Positions 36,673 to 48,284 of a DNA stretch of 64,000 bases are shown in pieces; position 1 is the first letter of the stretch, and each line of letters begins with the position of its first letter. The stretch is from positions 24,802,635-24,866,634 of the forward strand of contig JAJKFL010000005.1 in the NCBI GenBank assembly GCA_021186555.1, written 5' to 3'. Below the pieces are notes generated by a model. It was not told the DNA's origin. It was given only the letters and a program-made list of their open reading frames with translations, and made no database searches. Position numbers and translations under genes: made by a program. This stretch comes from Reticulitermes speratus (lineage: Eukaryota; Arthropoda; Insecta; Blattodea; Rhinotermitidae).

Positions 36673-38504
36673 CTTTAAAAGATCTGCTGTTATTTTACAG
36701 AAGAAGTGGCAACTTCTTAAAACAATCAGTGGAAATTTATAGTAACAGAAGGTTGGGCCTGTTAACAATTGTGGTGTAATAGACAGGAAAACGCCTATAA
36801 TAATGTAGGCTCCAAATGAAAAAAGGGAGAGTGGTCTGTATGGAAAATTATTGATGGTGAAAGTAATCAAATCACTGGACAAAAACTGGAAGGTGTGAAG
36901 GGGGCTCAAAAGCTCTATGGTTGCTGCATTCATCCACATATATATTTAACCTCCAAATCTAATCCATTTGATTAAATTTGGTATGCAGGAAAAAGAAGGG
37001 GGGTGAGTAAACCAGAAATTTTTATTCAGTGACTTTAATTGTCATTCATGTCAGTTAAAATTAAACTATATTAATTTTTTAAACAAGTGTATGAGAAATA
37101 TATGTGATATAAAACACAAATGTCACTAAACTCTAAAATTTATGTAAAGATCTTTTCATTGTGGTAAATGTTTTATGATATACAAGGACAAAAATCACTG
37201 AGTATCTATCTACATGTACCTTGATTAGGTTAGCAAAATCAAGACTGCTGAGATAATCAAAATGACAAATAATGCATTTGTTGCTCACATTTGCTGTGCT
37301 TCTAATTTTGTGTATAACTGATTAACCTTCTCTTTACATCCATTCTATTTATCTTAGCTCTCCTAAAAGTTATTTGCATGTTTAAATAACATGCCACATA
37401 GACTGGAGTTAATGCTCCATGAATTCTTAACCTCAGTCTCACACTTAGCCGCTTTACCCTTGGTACTCAGTGGATAGGGAGCTGGGTCAGTAATGAAATG
37501 TATGTTACTTGAATCCATAACTCTTTAACCCAATCTTAAATCATGTAATAAAATTATTGGCTTCTTCAGTTTCACTCAGTCCAACTGTAATAACAAGAAA
37601 CATAATGTGCTTTGTCTGAATATTTTTTTACACTGCAGAACAAAGCAACATATTTAGAAATTTGAGTTTATGAATGCTGAGGTCATTGGTTTTTCCTGTT
37701 GTCAGGAATGTTCTTATGGCTGGTAGAACAAATTACATGCTGGTTCCTTCTCTGTTTAACCTGACGTACAGTTTACACATGATGTGGAAAATTTATCTGA
37801 AATTGATTATACCAAACCAATCTTCAACCAAAATACACCAATAACGTGAAATTTATCTGAAATTACCTGAATGGGAAGTTAATACTAAAGTGATCTTAAA
37901 AGGCACCAGAGTGTGAGAGTATAAACAGAATTGGGTAGTGTTCAAACAGTAGGTTTTTATAAGCATGGTAAAGAACATTCCTTAGAAGTGTAGAGTTTCC
38001 TGGTGAAGTGAGTTATTCTCTGGTTTTCAAGTACCACATTTAATGAAGCTGATACAACAGTACCACAAATGAATGCAAATATAGAAAGAGGCACATTCAT
38101 GTTCTAGATGGAAATTTTCTGCTGTCACTGTCAGGTTTTTTATAGTCTTATTCTTTCATTCGTACACCTGTTACACCATGCGAGATTACAATAGTAGCAT
38201 CAAGTGAAATGTCTATTATGTGCCACAAAACGATGCAAACAGTCCTCCACTTATTCTTCCCACCTTCACCTCCAATCACATGAAGACCACTTTCTTCTGG
38301 GATGTGATGCCATGTAGATTTCAAGGGACTCTTTTCTAACATGAAGCAGTTTTACCTGAAACATCTGTATCTATCTACCAAAGTGTATGGCACCAGACCC
38401 CAGAAGACACTAACATTCATAGTATCTGCCGTGATAATGCTCAACCTGACCAATTTTATAATTAGCACTCAGCAGACAAAATACGTTTATGTGGGTTTTA
38501 AGAT

Positions 38505-41460
38505 TTTGCGGTGGTTGGAACATGGAACGTGAGGAGCCTGTATAGGTCAGGGTCACTTATGACAGTGGCCAGGGAATTAGCTAGGTACAAATTAGATTCA
38601 GTGGGTGTACAGGACGTTAGGTGGGACAAAGAAGGCACAGTAAGAGCAGGGGATTATACTTTTTTCTATGGAAAAGAAAATGAAAGTCATCAATTGGAAA
38701 CAGGTTTCTTTGTACATCAGAGAATAGTATCAGCAATTAAGAGAGTAGAGTTTGTTAGTGATAGGATATCATATATGGTGCTGAGAGGTCGCTGGTGTAG
38801 TATCATTGCTCTGAATGTGCATGCACCAACTGAGGAGAAAAGTGATGACTCAAAGGACAGTTTCTACGAGGAATTAGAGTAGGTTTTCGATCATTTTCCT
38901 AAGCACCCTATGAAAATTCTGTTAGGAGATTTTAATGCAAAATTGGGGAGGGAGGATACTTTCAAGCCAATGATCGGGAATGAGAGTTTACATGAGGATA
39001 GTAATGATAATGGTGTTAGAGTTGTAAACTTTGCCACATCAAAAATTCTAGTTGTTAAGAGCACGATGTTTCCACACCAAAATATTCATAAATACACCTT
39101 GACCTCTCCTGATGGGAAGACTCATAATCAGATTGATCACGTATTGATAGATAGGAGATGGAATTCAAGTATACTCGATGTGCGATCTTTCAGGGGAGCT
39201 GACTGTGATACTGATCACTATCTGGTGGTTGCAAAAGTTAGGGAAAGACTGGCGGTAATTAAACAAGCAGCACAGAAGTTTGATGCGGAGACATTTAATC
39301 TCAAGAAGCTAAGTGAACTAGAGGTTAGGAAACAGTATCAGATGAAAAATCTCAAATAGGTTTGCAGCTTTGGAGAAGTTAAATGTTAGTGAGGACATAA
39401 ATAGGGCTTGGGAAAACATTAAAAAGAGTATCAAAATCTCAGCTAAAGAGAGTCTAGGGCTGTATGAAAAGAAGCAGCATAAACCATGGTTTGACGAAGA
39501 ATGTTCAAAATTTTTAGATCAAAGGAAGCAGGTTAAAATGCAGTGGTTACAGAATCCAAACCAAAGTAATGTAGATAATTTGAACAATGTAAGACGTGAA
39601 GCTAGTAGACATTTCAGGAACAAAAAGAAGGAATATCTGAAAGCTAAAATTAATGAACTTGAGACAAACAGTAATAACAAGAATATCAGAGACTTGTATA
39701 GGGGTATCAATGACTTTAAGAAGGGTTACCAGCCTAGAACTAATGTAGTAAAGGATGAGAAGGGTGATCTGGTTGCAGACTCCCACAGTATCTTGGCTAG
39801 GTGGAGGAATCATTTCTTTCAGCTATTGAATATACATGGAGTTAATGATGTTAGGCAGACTGAAATACATACAGCAGAGCCACTGGTGCCTGAGCCCAAT
39901 GACTCTGAGGTTGAGATGGCTATTGAAAATTTAAAAAGGCAAAAATCACAAGGTATTGATCAAATTCCAGCAGAACTAATTAAATCAGGAGGTAGGACAA
40001 TTTGTTCTGAGATCCATGAACTTATTAATTCTATTTGGAATGAAGAGGAATTGCCTGAGCAGTGGAAGGAGTCAATCATTGTACCTATTTATAAGAAGGG
40101 CGATAAAACAGATTGCAGTAATTATCGAGGCATATCACTTTTGTCAACCACATACAAAATTCTATCCAACATCCTTCTGTCAAGGTTAGCTCCACATGCA
40201 GAGGAAATTATTGAGGAGCATCAATGTGAATTTAGACGTAACAGGTCGACTACTGATCATATATTCTGCATTCGTCAATTACTTGAGAAAAAATGGGAAT
40301 ACAATGAGGCAGTGTATCACCTATTTATAACTTCAAGAAAGCCTATGATTCAGTTGGGAGGGAGGTCTTGTATAATATTCTCATTGAATTTGGTATCCCT
40401 ATGAAACTAGTAAGGCTAGTAAAAATGTGTCTAAATGAAACCTACAGCAGAGTCCGGTTGGCAAACATTTGTCTGACACATTTCCTGTTAAGAATGGTTT
40501 GAAAGAAGGAGATGCTTTATCGCAATTGCTTTTCAACTTTGCTTTGGAATATGCCATTAGGAGGGTTCAGGCAAACCAAGAGGGCTTGAAATTAAATGGT
40601 ACACATCAGCTTCTAGTTTTTGCTGATGATGTTAAGATATTGGGTGGAAGCATACATGCTATAAAGAAAAAGCACAGAAGCTTTAGTAGTCACTAGTCTA
40701 GACGTAAATGCTGAGAAAACTAAGTACATGGTAATGTATCGAGATCAGAATGCAGGACAAAATCACAACATAAAGATAGATAATAAATCCTTTGAAAGGG
40801 TGGAACAGTTCAAATATTAGGGAAAACCCTAACGAATCGAAATTCCATTCAGGAAAAAATTGAGAGCAGATTGAAGTCAGGGAATGCTTGTTATCATTCA
40901 GTGCAGGATCTTCTATCTTCCAGTTTGCTATCCAAAAATACAAAGATTAAGATAGACTTGGTCTCTCACACTGAGGGAGGAACATAGGCTGAGAGTGTTC
41001 GAGAATAGGGTGCTGAGGAGGATATTTGGACCTAAGAGGGACGAGGTAATGGGATTGGAGAAGACTACATAACGAGGAACTTAATGATCTGTACTCATCG
41101 CCAAATATTATTCGGGTAATCAAATCAAGAAGAATGAGGTGGGTGGGGCATGTAGCACGTATGGGTGAGGGGAGAGATGCATACAGGATTTTGGTAGGGA
41201 GACCTGAGGGAAGGAGACCACTTGGAAGACCCAGGTGTAGATGGGAGGATAATATTCAAATGGATCTTCAAGAAGTGGGATGGGGGGGCATTGACTGGAT
41301 TGGTATGGCTCAGGATAGGGACAGGTGGCGGGCTCTTGTGAATGCGGTAATGAACCTTCGGGTTCCATAAACCGCGGGGAATTTCTTGACTAGCTGATGA
41401 CCTGCTAGCTTCTCAAGAAGGACTCTGCTCCATGGAATTAGTTAGTTAGTTAGTGAATGA
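38505..41460 (+). pseudogene. degenerate RTE-type LINE (endonuclease + reverse transcriptase)
   Basis: One long non-LTR retrotransposon ORF, broken several times, lies antisense in the last retn intron. The apurinic-type endonuclease begins [13 protein letters not shown] at 38514 and includes LLGDFNAKLGRE near 38920 and IDHVLIDRR near 39132. The reverse transcriptase follows with IIVPIYKKGDKTDCSNYRGI (near 40075), [10 protein letters not shown], and the catalytic FADD at 40619-40630. The C-terminal tail is at 41134-41370 ([13 protein letters not shown]). Lesions: nonsense TAG at 38880-38882, a frameshift near 39345-39360, a base loss near 40327 at the motif A Asp, a base loss near 40455, more frame breaks after 40680, and probably a short deletion near 40955. 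The 3' tail is a TTAG microsatellite at 41441-41458, as is common in RTE elements. The 5' junction near 38505 is uncertain. No RNase H or gag-like ORF is visible, which fits RTE. Confidence 0.9.
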
Positions 41461-41468
41461 GGTATTAG

Positions 41469-41507
41469 TTCTTCTGGGATGTGATGCACTGTCACATCCC
41501 AGAAGAA
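41469..41507. repeat. short perfect palindrome, 16-bp arms
   Basis: TTCTTCTGGGATGTGA, 7-base loop TGCACTG, then the exact complement. It begins 10 bases after the LINE tail. Single arms recur at 38292-38307 and, diverged, at 25547 and 26175. Outside the CpG-poor domain the family reads CTTCTGGGATATTGCGCGGC (11389). Confidence 0.8.
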
Positions 41508-41754
41508 TATAAACCCCACTATATGTTTATAATTACAGTCTTCTGGATTTTGATACTGCATACTTCGGTGCCTATCATATTATACAGCATCACGTTACAG
41601 AGGACCATAAGCATGTGTACAGGTGTGCCCAGGCACACATTAATGAAATGTGCTGTGCACGATTATACAGGAGACCACAATATTCATATTCGCTGCTGTG
41701 AGAACTTTGAATGTCATAAAGTACATCTGTGGTACTATAGTTGTTATTACTTAC

Positions 41755-42192
41755 CTCTGCTAGCAATTTTGATGTGTGTGCCTGCGACACCACTATGTTT
41801 GTTCATATTTTCTTCTGATGACATTATCCTCTTGGGAGGAGGAGGTCCCACAGACTCATCACTCTCCCTTTTCACGATGGATTCCTGCAGTGCCCTTGCT
41901 TGTTGTTCCCGAACCTCCAAATTTAGGGCTTCCCTCTGGGGCTCTTGTGAAGGAGGTACCACAGATGTACTGTTGTTGTTGCACAGATTCCACAGTGTAA
42001 GCCGGGACATACCCAGAGCATTTAGGGCAGACTCCTGGGGCGACGTTGAGGAGGGAGGTGAGCTTGAACCTTGCCTGTTACTGCTGCCATTACCAGAGGT
42101 TGTCGAACTGCCGAATTCTTTGTGAAGATATTTGACATAATCCACCATCATCCTGGCGTCAAACTCTGGAGGAACCATTCCAGGAACAGCAC
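41755..42192 (-). CDS. retn: retained/dead ringer (ARID3 family), exon with Ser/Pro linker and first part of REKLES
   Basis: Second exon of the same gene, 438 bp. The acceptor is ATTGCAG|GTGCTG and the donor AGAG|GTAAGT, the latter a perfect consensus. The reading starts GAVPGMVPPEFDARMMVDYV, passes a Ser/Gly/Pro/Asn-rich disordered linker, then reaches ESALNALGMSRLTLWNLCNN and REALNLEVREQQARALQESI. It continues through a GPPPPKR basic patch to GTHIKIASR. These blocks match the first half of the REKLES region, which in ARID3 proteins mediates self-association and nuclear-cytoplasmic traffic (family knowledge). The GPPPPKR patch could contribute to nuclear localisation (inference). The frame is open end to end, and both phases agree with the neighbouring exons: G|GT upstream and G|GG downstream. 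This exon is CpG-poor, in contrast to exon 48285-48567. Confidence 0.93.
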
Positions 42193-42602
42193 CTGCAATA
42201 TGTTTAATATAATCACCTAGGTGACCAAGGATGATGTGGAGGGCAATAATAATCTTAGAAGAACTGGGTGTGAGAGTGTGTTTGACTCATGACAGGCCCC
42301 ATGATAGTGAACTCTCATGTTTCATAAAAGGCACTGGATTTTCTTAACAGTTAGGCAACTATTGACTTCCTAAGGACTATGCTTCATGAAGTATGTCAGT
42401 TGGTTAGATATGCTAGTGCACCCAGACAGGAAAAATGTCAAGAACTGATACAGAAACATGACAAACAATGTCACTCCATATGCTGTATAATTACTTAAAT
42501 TTTGGGATAAACTTAAAAATTTAATAGGGGTTACATTAAAAAGAAAGACAAAGCTAATTCTGTGCTTAATATGGCACCACGCCATTAAAAGTATGGGGAA
42601 TG

Positions 42603-43060
42603 GAGGTATAGATCCACACATCTTAACCTCAGCGCTACATTGAAGTGAGTGTCAGCTTCATGCCCCAGCCGATTCACTACTGGAAAAATCCCTCAGTGCA
42701 AGAGATGTTTCAATTCTCCAAACGTTCACTTCTGGGGTCCACCCAGCCTCCCATGCAATGGTTACTGAGGGCTCTTTCCCCGAAGGTAAAGCACCTGGTA
42801 TGTGAGGCTAACCACCCATCTCCATCTGATGCCCCAGCCGATTCACTACTGGAAAAATCCCTCAGTGCAAGAGATGTTTCAATTCTCCAAATGTTCACTC
42901 TGGGGTCCACCCAGCCTCCCAATGCAATGGTTACTGAGGGCTCTTTCCCCGGAGGTAAAGCACCTGGTATGTGAGGCTAACCACCCATCTCCATCTGGTG
43001 CCAAGGTCAAGAATGAATGGAGCTACACCTCCACTCACCCTATATGGCTCCATGGCGTTT
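42603..43060. repeat. rearranged family B SINE array: two 169-bp units of opposed fragments
   Basis: Each unit (42662-42830 and 42831-about 42999) joins a reverse fragment of the SINE (GCCCCAGCCGATTCACTAC) to a forward fragment (GGGGTCCACCCAGCCTCCC). The two units are almost identical. A forward SINE tail follows to 43060. It lies in the first retn intron seen here, at the edge of the CpG-poor domain. Confidence 0.85.
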
Positions 43061-43825
43061 AGAGCAACAACTATTACCTCACCTTATTATATTTTACTAT
43101 CTCGGCAGTTTTCCTTGACGGGCGGGATTAAACCAGGATATTCCATCATGGACGTTTTTCATATGCAGGTTAATTCGTCAGGGAAAATAATTTCTTTCAT
43201 CTCTTCATTCCAAACGCTTTTGCTTTGTATTTATCCTCTCGTATCTCTATCACATGCTCTATCCCCTTATTCTTTTCAACAGTTTTACTTATTTGCCCTT
43301 ACTTCCTCTGCTTTAAATTAAAATTGTTTAGGTACAGGTCGCTCAAAACATGCCAATTATGTACAGGAGAAAAGCAACGAAAAACATTAGCCACTATAAA
43401 TAGTATATTATTTGAACATTCTGCCCAAGGTCCGCCTTCTCGGTCAGCGCGAGCAAACACCAAACCTCCTTTTACATATAAAATAATATTAAGAATTTGA
43501 AATTAATTCATAGAAGCTACTGCTAATGATATTATCTTTTTAATGTGACGTTTAGGGGAAATCATGTAAAGTATAATTTACATATAGGCGTAAATTATAT
43601 TCAAGGATTTTATCACAATCGCTCAATGTTTACAGATTTGAGTAACACATAGCAGCTTGTAAAATAACACCATTGTAACACGCCAGGGTCACTCTATAAG
43701 TCATGACAACTCTTTTCATGGCCAAAATGTGGGAACACGGGAAATGGAGTATGTATGAGTAAAATCAAGATTGTGAGCAAGGCAAATAAAAATAAAGTAT
43801 TGTACGTATAAGTGTGAGTCAAGGA

Positions 43826-44055
43826 TGAAAGGAACATCCTGCGTACAATGAAAAGGAGGAAGGCTAACTGGATTGGTCACATCTTGCGTAGAACCTGTCT
43901 GCTAAAACACGTTATAGGAGGAAAGCAGCTATTGGATGACCTTAAGGAAAAGAAAATTGACTAGAATTTGAGAGAGGAAGCAACAGATCGAACTCCCTGG
44001 AGAACTGGCTTTGTAAGAGGCAATGGACCTGTCGCAAACCAGTCTACGCAATGAA
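43826..44055 (+). mobile_element. second LINE family, C-terminal fragment
   Basis: The plus strand encodes VKDERNILRTMKRRKANWIG, then HILRRTCLLKHVIGGKQLLDD and LKEKK before a stop. This is the end of a reverse-transcriptase ORF from a LINE distinct from the one at 38505. The rest, out of frame, gives REEATDRTPWRTGF. It lies in the first retn intron seen here, antisense. Confidence 0.75.
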
Positions 44056-44217
44056 TGACATATAAGTGTACACGCAATGGAATAATCCTTCCTGTACAAA
44101 AATAATACAATATACAGCATGTTACACGAAACGTCTGCCAAATTTCAGATGATTATTCATTGGCTTATTTCAAGCGTAAAGTATTACATCAACATGGATC
44201 GAAATTAGCAGTTGGTT

Positions 44218-44350
44218 CTTTCCATGGCTCAGGCGGTTAACCGCCAAGCCCTCACCGCGGAGGCTCGATTTCAGTCTCACGCCAGTTCACGTGGGATTTG
44301 TGGCAGGCAAAGTGGCACTGGGACCGATTTTTCTCTGCGTTCTTTCGCTG
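44218..44350 (+). mobile_element. tRNA-derived SINE (family C)
   Basis: Head TTCCATGGCTCAGGCGGTTA, degenerate B box, then GGGATTTGTGGCAGGCAAAG and TGGCACTGGGACCG. It lies in the first retn intron seen here, antisense. Confidence 0.82.
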
Positions 44351-46135
44351 TCGGTATCATTTCATCAGTGCTACATACTCATTCATTCTATCACCAACGC
44401 TACATAAACTTAGCAATTAACAGCTTCGGTAAAGAAAACACTCAGATAACAGTAAGGCGTTCCATAGTTCCAGCACAACTCTTCCACCAGAGCTAAGATA
44501 CTGGACTCTGTAATGTTATGAGTATACACCCACCAACTGGAAGGTAATTTCTGTTTAGTTGTTGTGGGAAGACAGTTGGTTGTCAGGCTGTGTGAGAAGT
44601 CACCATGTCATCACTGGCTGTAAATACACATCTCATTAGTGAATAATACGCTCACAGTCGTTTACGTGTTCTGTAAAGGAATGCACAGGCCAGCGGCTGA
44701 AAAATATATGTGTTGGTTTCCCAACCTCCGCCACCCAAGCAAAGTGGTATTCAGCATCGCGCATCAGCGACTGCAGAACCCAGGACCGCTCACCGCAAAT
44801 CATCAGGGTAAATGGCCTATGAAAATGGGTTCACCTAGAGTCCACAGGTGCACAGACAACAGCAGTCAGTGTTAAGAAAAACTGAATTATTCGTCAAGAT
44901 CCGTTGTATCGCCATCGCGTTTCCCAGGCTTGACACTCCGTCATTTATACTTGTGGAATACACGAATGAGTTGGTGTGTTGGGAGGAATCGCACAGACGA
45001 TATTAAACCTTACAGTCTTATGGTACGTCACAGACCGTGTCGATATACTTTTATATGGAGAGCAGCATGTGTTGTTTAACAAAGCGCTCGTCGATGCAGG
45101 AGGTCATTTTGAACAGCAAGCAGCACAAGCGCTTATGTAACGTCACAACTCACGTTAGACATAACTATGTAATTACGCAGCAGTTGACTTTACGGCCCAT
45201 GTCGATAAAACATTTTCTGTTCAAAATAAGCCAATGAATAACCACTTGAATTTGGCGGATGTTTTGTGGGACATTTTGTATATACACTGTATATTTATGT
45301 AGGCTATATAAACACATATCGTTTTTGTTAACAAAAATAAAAAGTTGTCACTACTATTCACTCTTGACAGAAAAAAAAAATTCCGGTTCTCATTCTGTGA
45401 CAGCATGTAGAGTTGAAACTGCCTGTCGCCTTCGTATCAAAACGAAAGATTTGTCGATAGTTTCATAATGTGATACTATTGCTCGACTAACCAGCATAAG
45501 ACCCACTTTTCCAGAGCTCGGGATTTATAATATCCATCTATTATGCCAAAGTCAATAAGGGTACCGGTACGCCTTACCGCTGATTTCCAGCACAAAAAAC
45601 ACTGTATTCACAAACATACCCACACACACACACACATACACGCATTCCTCTTCAGTAATTGTAAAATATACCACTTTTTTAAATTTTCTGCAATCACTAT
45701 AAAACTCACACATATGCAGTCCTTTATCGCCGCAAGGACCTCGGCAGCTTTGCCGCACAGAAAGCCTGCATCCGCCGGGAAATCCCATGACAGCTGTGGC
45801 GTTGACAGCGATTAAAGGAACGCACTTTTATAAGCAGTAGGATGCAGTTTCTGGTTGACAGCGCGTGTGTGCGAACGCGTGCGTGTTTGCTTTATTCATG
45901 AATATACATTACTGATGGCAGTTATCCTAAGAAGGGAACTGAAATGTGGCAGCAACTAAAAATCAGTGAGAAGTATTTGTGCTTCAGTCGGTATTGAAGT
46001 TTCGACCTTTGCCGACAAAATTACACAACGTGAAGAAGCAGCGAAATCGCGATATATAAGCGTCCTTCAACGGGTCAAAATCGCACAGCATTGCAAACAA
46101 CGAAAAATGTAGCTATAGACACGAATTTTTAAATT
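44351..46135 (-). other. retn intron, no further exon seen
   Basis: CpG-normal intronic sequence with a CA microsatellite at 45620. No conserved ARID3 peptide is readable on the minus strand. Confidence 0.5.
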
Positions 46136-46545
46136 TTCCAACAATGCACACAATTTTATGAAAATATATTATAAACATACTAATAACTCCTACATGTTTC
46201 GGCCACTCATGTGGCCATCCTCAGGGAGGTGCGTTACGAAGAATAAATACATTGAGATGTTACAAAAGTTTGTGAACGAATTCACATGTGAAATGTTAAA
46301 TATTAATATTTAATATTAATATTAATTAATATTTAATATTTAACATGTGAATTGGTTCACAAACTTTTGTAACATCTCAATGTATTTATTCTTCTTAAGC
46401 ACCACCCTGAAGATGGCCACATGAGTGGCCGAAACATGTAGGAGTTATTAGTACGTTTATAATATATGTTCATAAACATGTGTGCATTTATTGGTTTTAG
46501 TTACCATATCTGACTGTTCAATGCACAGTTGTGGATCATTTAATA
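46136..46545. repeat. foldback element with near-perfect arms
   Basis: Arms of about 175 bp meet at an AT-only core, AATATTAATATTTAATATTAA, around 46300-46340. ATGTTTCGGCCACTCATGTG pairs with CACATGAGTGGCCGAAACAT. Beyond the right arm the element continues GGTTTTAGTTACCATATCTG and GTGGATCATTTAA, a terminus shared with 6235-6302 and 15637-15700. Confidence 0.9.
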
Positions 46546-46980
46546 CTGTCAAATTTTCCGTTTGAATTGTCAACAGATATTTCAGTAGTACTTCTAAATA
46601 AAAAGATCAGTCTGCAAACTATAAATATCTACAGAAATACAAAACCAAAAGAGTATTTTTCTAAATTACGGTAATCAATATACTTATTAAATACTGGAAT
46701 AAGGATCATCGACACGTGTGAACAAAGGTTTAAGAAGATGGCAGAAAATCATCGCTTAACAAATTATACGCAGTGGATGATTTCAGTTTAAATGACAAAG
46801 AGAGTTAGGGGGGCCGTGTTGGATGGATATTTTGGCCACTTTCCAGACTTCTGTAGCATCCCTGAGAAGGAAGGTGGGACGTTAGACAAGGCGATAATGG
46901 ATGGGCTTCTGCTAACGAGCTTTGGGAATGATTGACATGTAGGCATTGTAACAGAGTCTAGCGTGGTGGATTAATTTTTA

Positions 46981-47008
46981 AACGAACGAACGAACGAACA
47001 CACACACA
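46981..47008. repeat. (AACG)n then (AC)n microsatellite
   Basis: Five AACG units followed by CACACACACA. It may be the tail of a decayed LINE. Other simple tracts: CA at 45620-45643 and 23905-23922; G14 at 123-136; C13 at 15823-15835. Confidence 0.9.
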
Positions 47009-47283
47009 TGTGAATTAATCACTTCTGTTACCAACCCTAAGGATTAGGCTAAGATTGTATAGACCTGCTTCAAAAATAATCACGTACGGTTCTTCCATCA
47101 TTGAGTTCATGATACAGCGTATCCAGTCTTCTTGTGAGGTCTCTATATCGAGTCTTGAAACTTCTCATGTAAGTATGCAGTTGGGTAAATAGGCCTATCT
47201 AGTTCCATGCAGAAACGTCCTTGTAAGCCGTACAGTCAATTAACTATTTTAGACAATCTTAACTTTATATGAAACCCGAAAAT

Positions 47284-47460
47284 TTATTGCCATATTCTCA
47301 ACAGCTCTCTAAAGAAGCTTATCCTAAGCCATTTAATCCAGCTCACATCGTCACTCTTCTTACTTTTCAGATCCATTTTAATATTATATTCATACCTATG
47401 CCTGGGTCTCTCAAACAGACTCTTTTCTCTTCCAAGTGACATTTTGTAATTTTCTGTTAT
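47284..47460 (-). mobile_element. RTE LINE C-terminal relic (divergent copy)
   Basis: The minus strand encodes RPRHRYEYNIKMDLKSK, aligning with [16 protein letters not shown] of the other copies. It lies in the first retn intron seen here, in the same orientation as the gene. Confidence 0.6.
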
Positions 47461-47769
47461 TTCCCCCCACCCCAGCAGCGCACCTATGATTACAATCTGG
47501 AGTAGGTGGGGAGTATTATCAATAACAAACAAACACAATACGTACATTAACTACCCTCTCTTTACAGTGCAATTATGTTCGATACACTGTCCATTTCGAT
47601 GAGGTATATTTCATGAACGCCACGGTTTAGGGTGTTGGTTCTAGTCCCATTGTTGTGTGGTTGGTAGCCTTGTACTGCTAACTGCTCTTTTGTTCTCTAG
47701 CGTGTTCTATATGAGAAGTGAAATTCCTTTTTCTGTAAACATCCTAACGCCGGTTCAGAAATGAAGCCC

Positions 47770-47955
47770 CAAACTTAAAGACAAGGATGCGACTGTGTGT
47801 TGCCTGGTAATCGCATACTTTTAAGAGTCCGAATAGGGCCAGGAGCCGGTTTGGAGGCTATGGAAAAGTCTCTCCCTGCTTGGCATCGAACCCCATCTGC
47901 TTGGTTGTACAACCCATAGACCAGCCAGTTTACTGAGGTGTCCATATTCTTGAAG
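47770..47955 (-). mobile_element. SINE-like unit with degenerate B box
   Basis: GGCATCGAACCCCATCTGC at 47881 reads as a reverse B box, followed by a reverse tRNA-like head to 47940. GGGCCAGGAGCCGGTTTGGA precedes it. Only one copy is seen, so family membership is not established. Confidence 0.4.
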
Positions 47956-47957
47956 AG

Positions 47958-48190
47958 TGATAAAATAGAAAACACAAATTAAAGAAGCGATGAATAGAAA
48001 AGTAAGAAAATAGATAACAAGGAAATGAGAAGAGACGAAATGTGAAGAAAGGAGTAACAGAGAAAAATTAAAAAAATGAAGGCGAAAGAGGTAGAGGAAA
48101 AGGAAGAAACGAATATAAAAGTACGCGAAACGAGAAGGAAGAAGAAATAGCTTAAAGATGAAGTGAAGGAAAAGAGGAAAGGGAAGACGC
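47958..48190 (-). other. long polypurine/polypyrimidine tract in retn intron
   Basis: About 230 bp of the plus strand is almost all A and G (for example AGAAGAGACGAAATGTGAAG), so the retn pre-mRNA here is pyrimidine-rich. It begins about 95 bases downstream of the donor at 48284. No coding sense can be made of the ORFs across it. Confidence 0.7.
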
Positions 48191-48284
48191 ATAACTCGCG
48201 GCGGCAGCAACGGTTGGAGGACTGCACACCCGTATCACATTGTACCGAAATCTCTCGGTCTGCAAATTATTGCGCGTTGCGTAC

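Noticed and set aside
41481-42125. 214-codon plus-strand ORF
   Set aside because: It is the antisense shadow of the retn exon 41755-42192, whose splice sites and motifs are on the minus strand.
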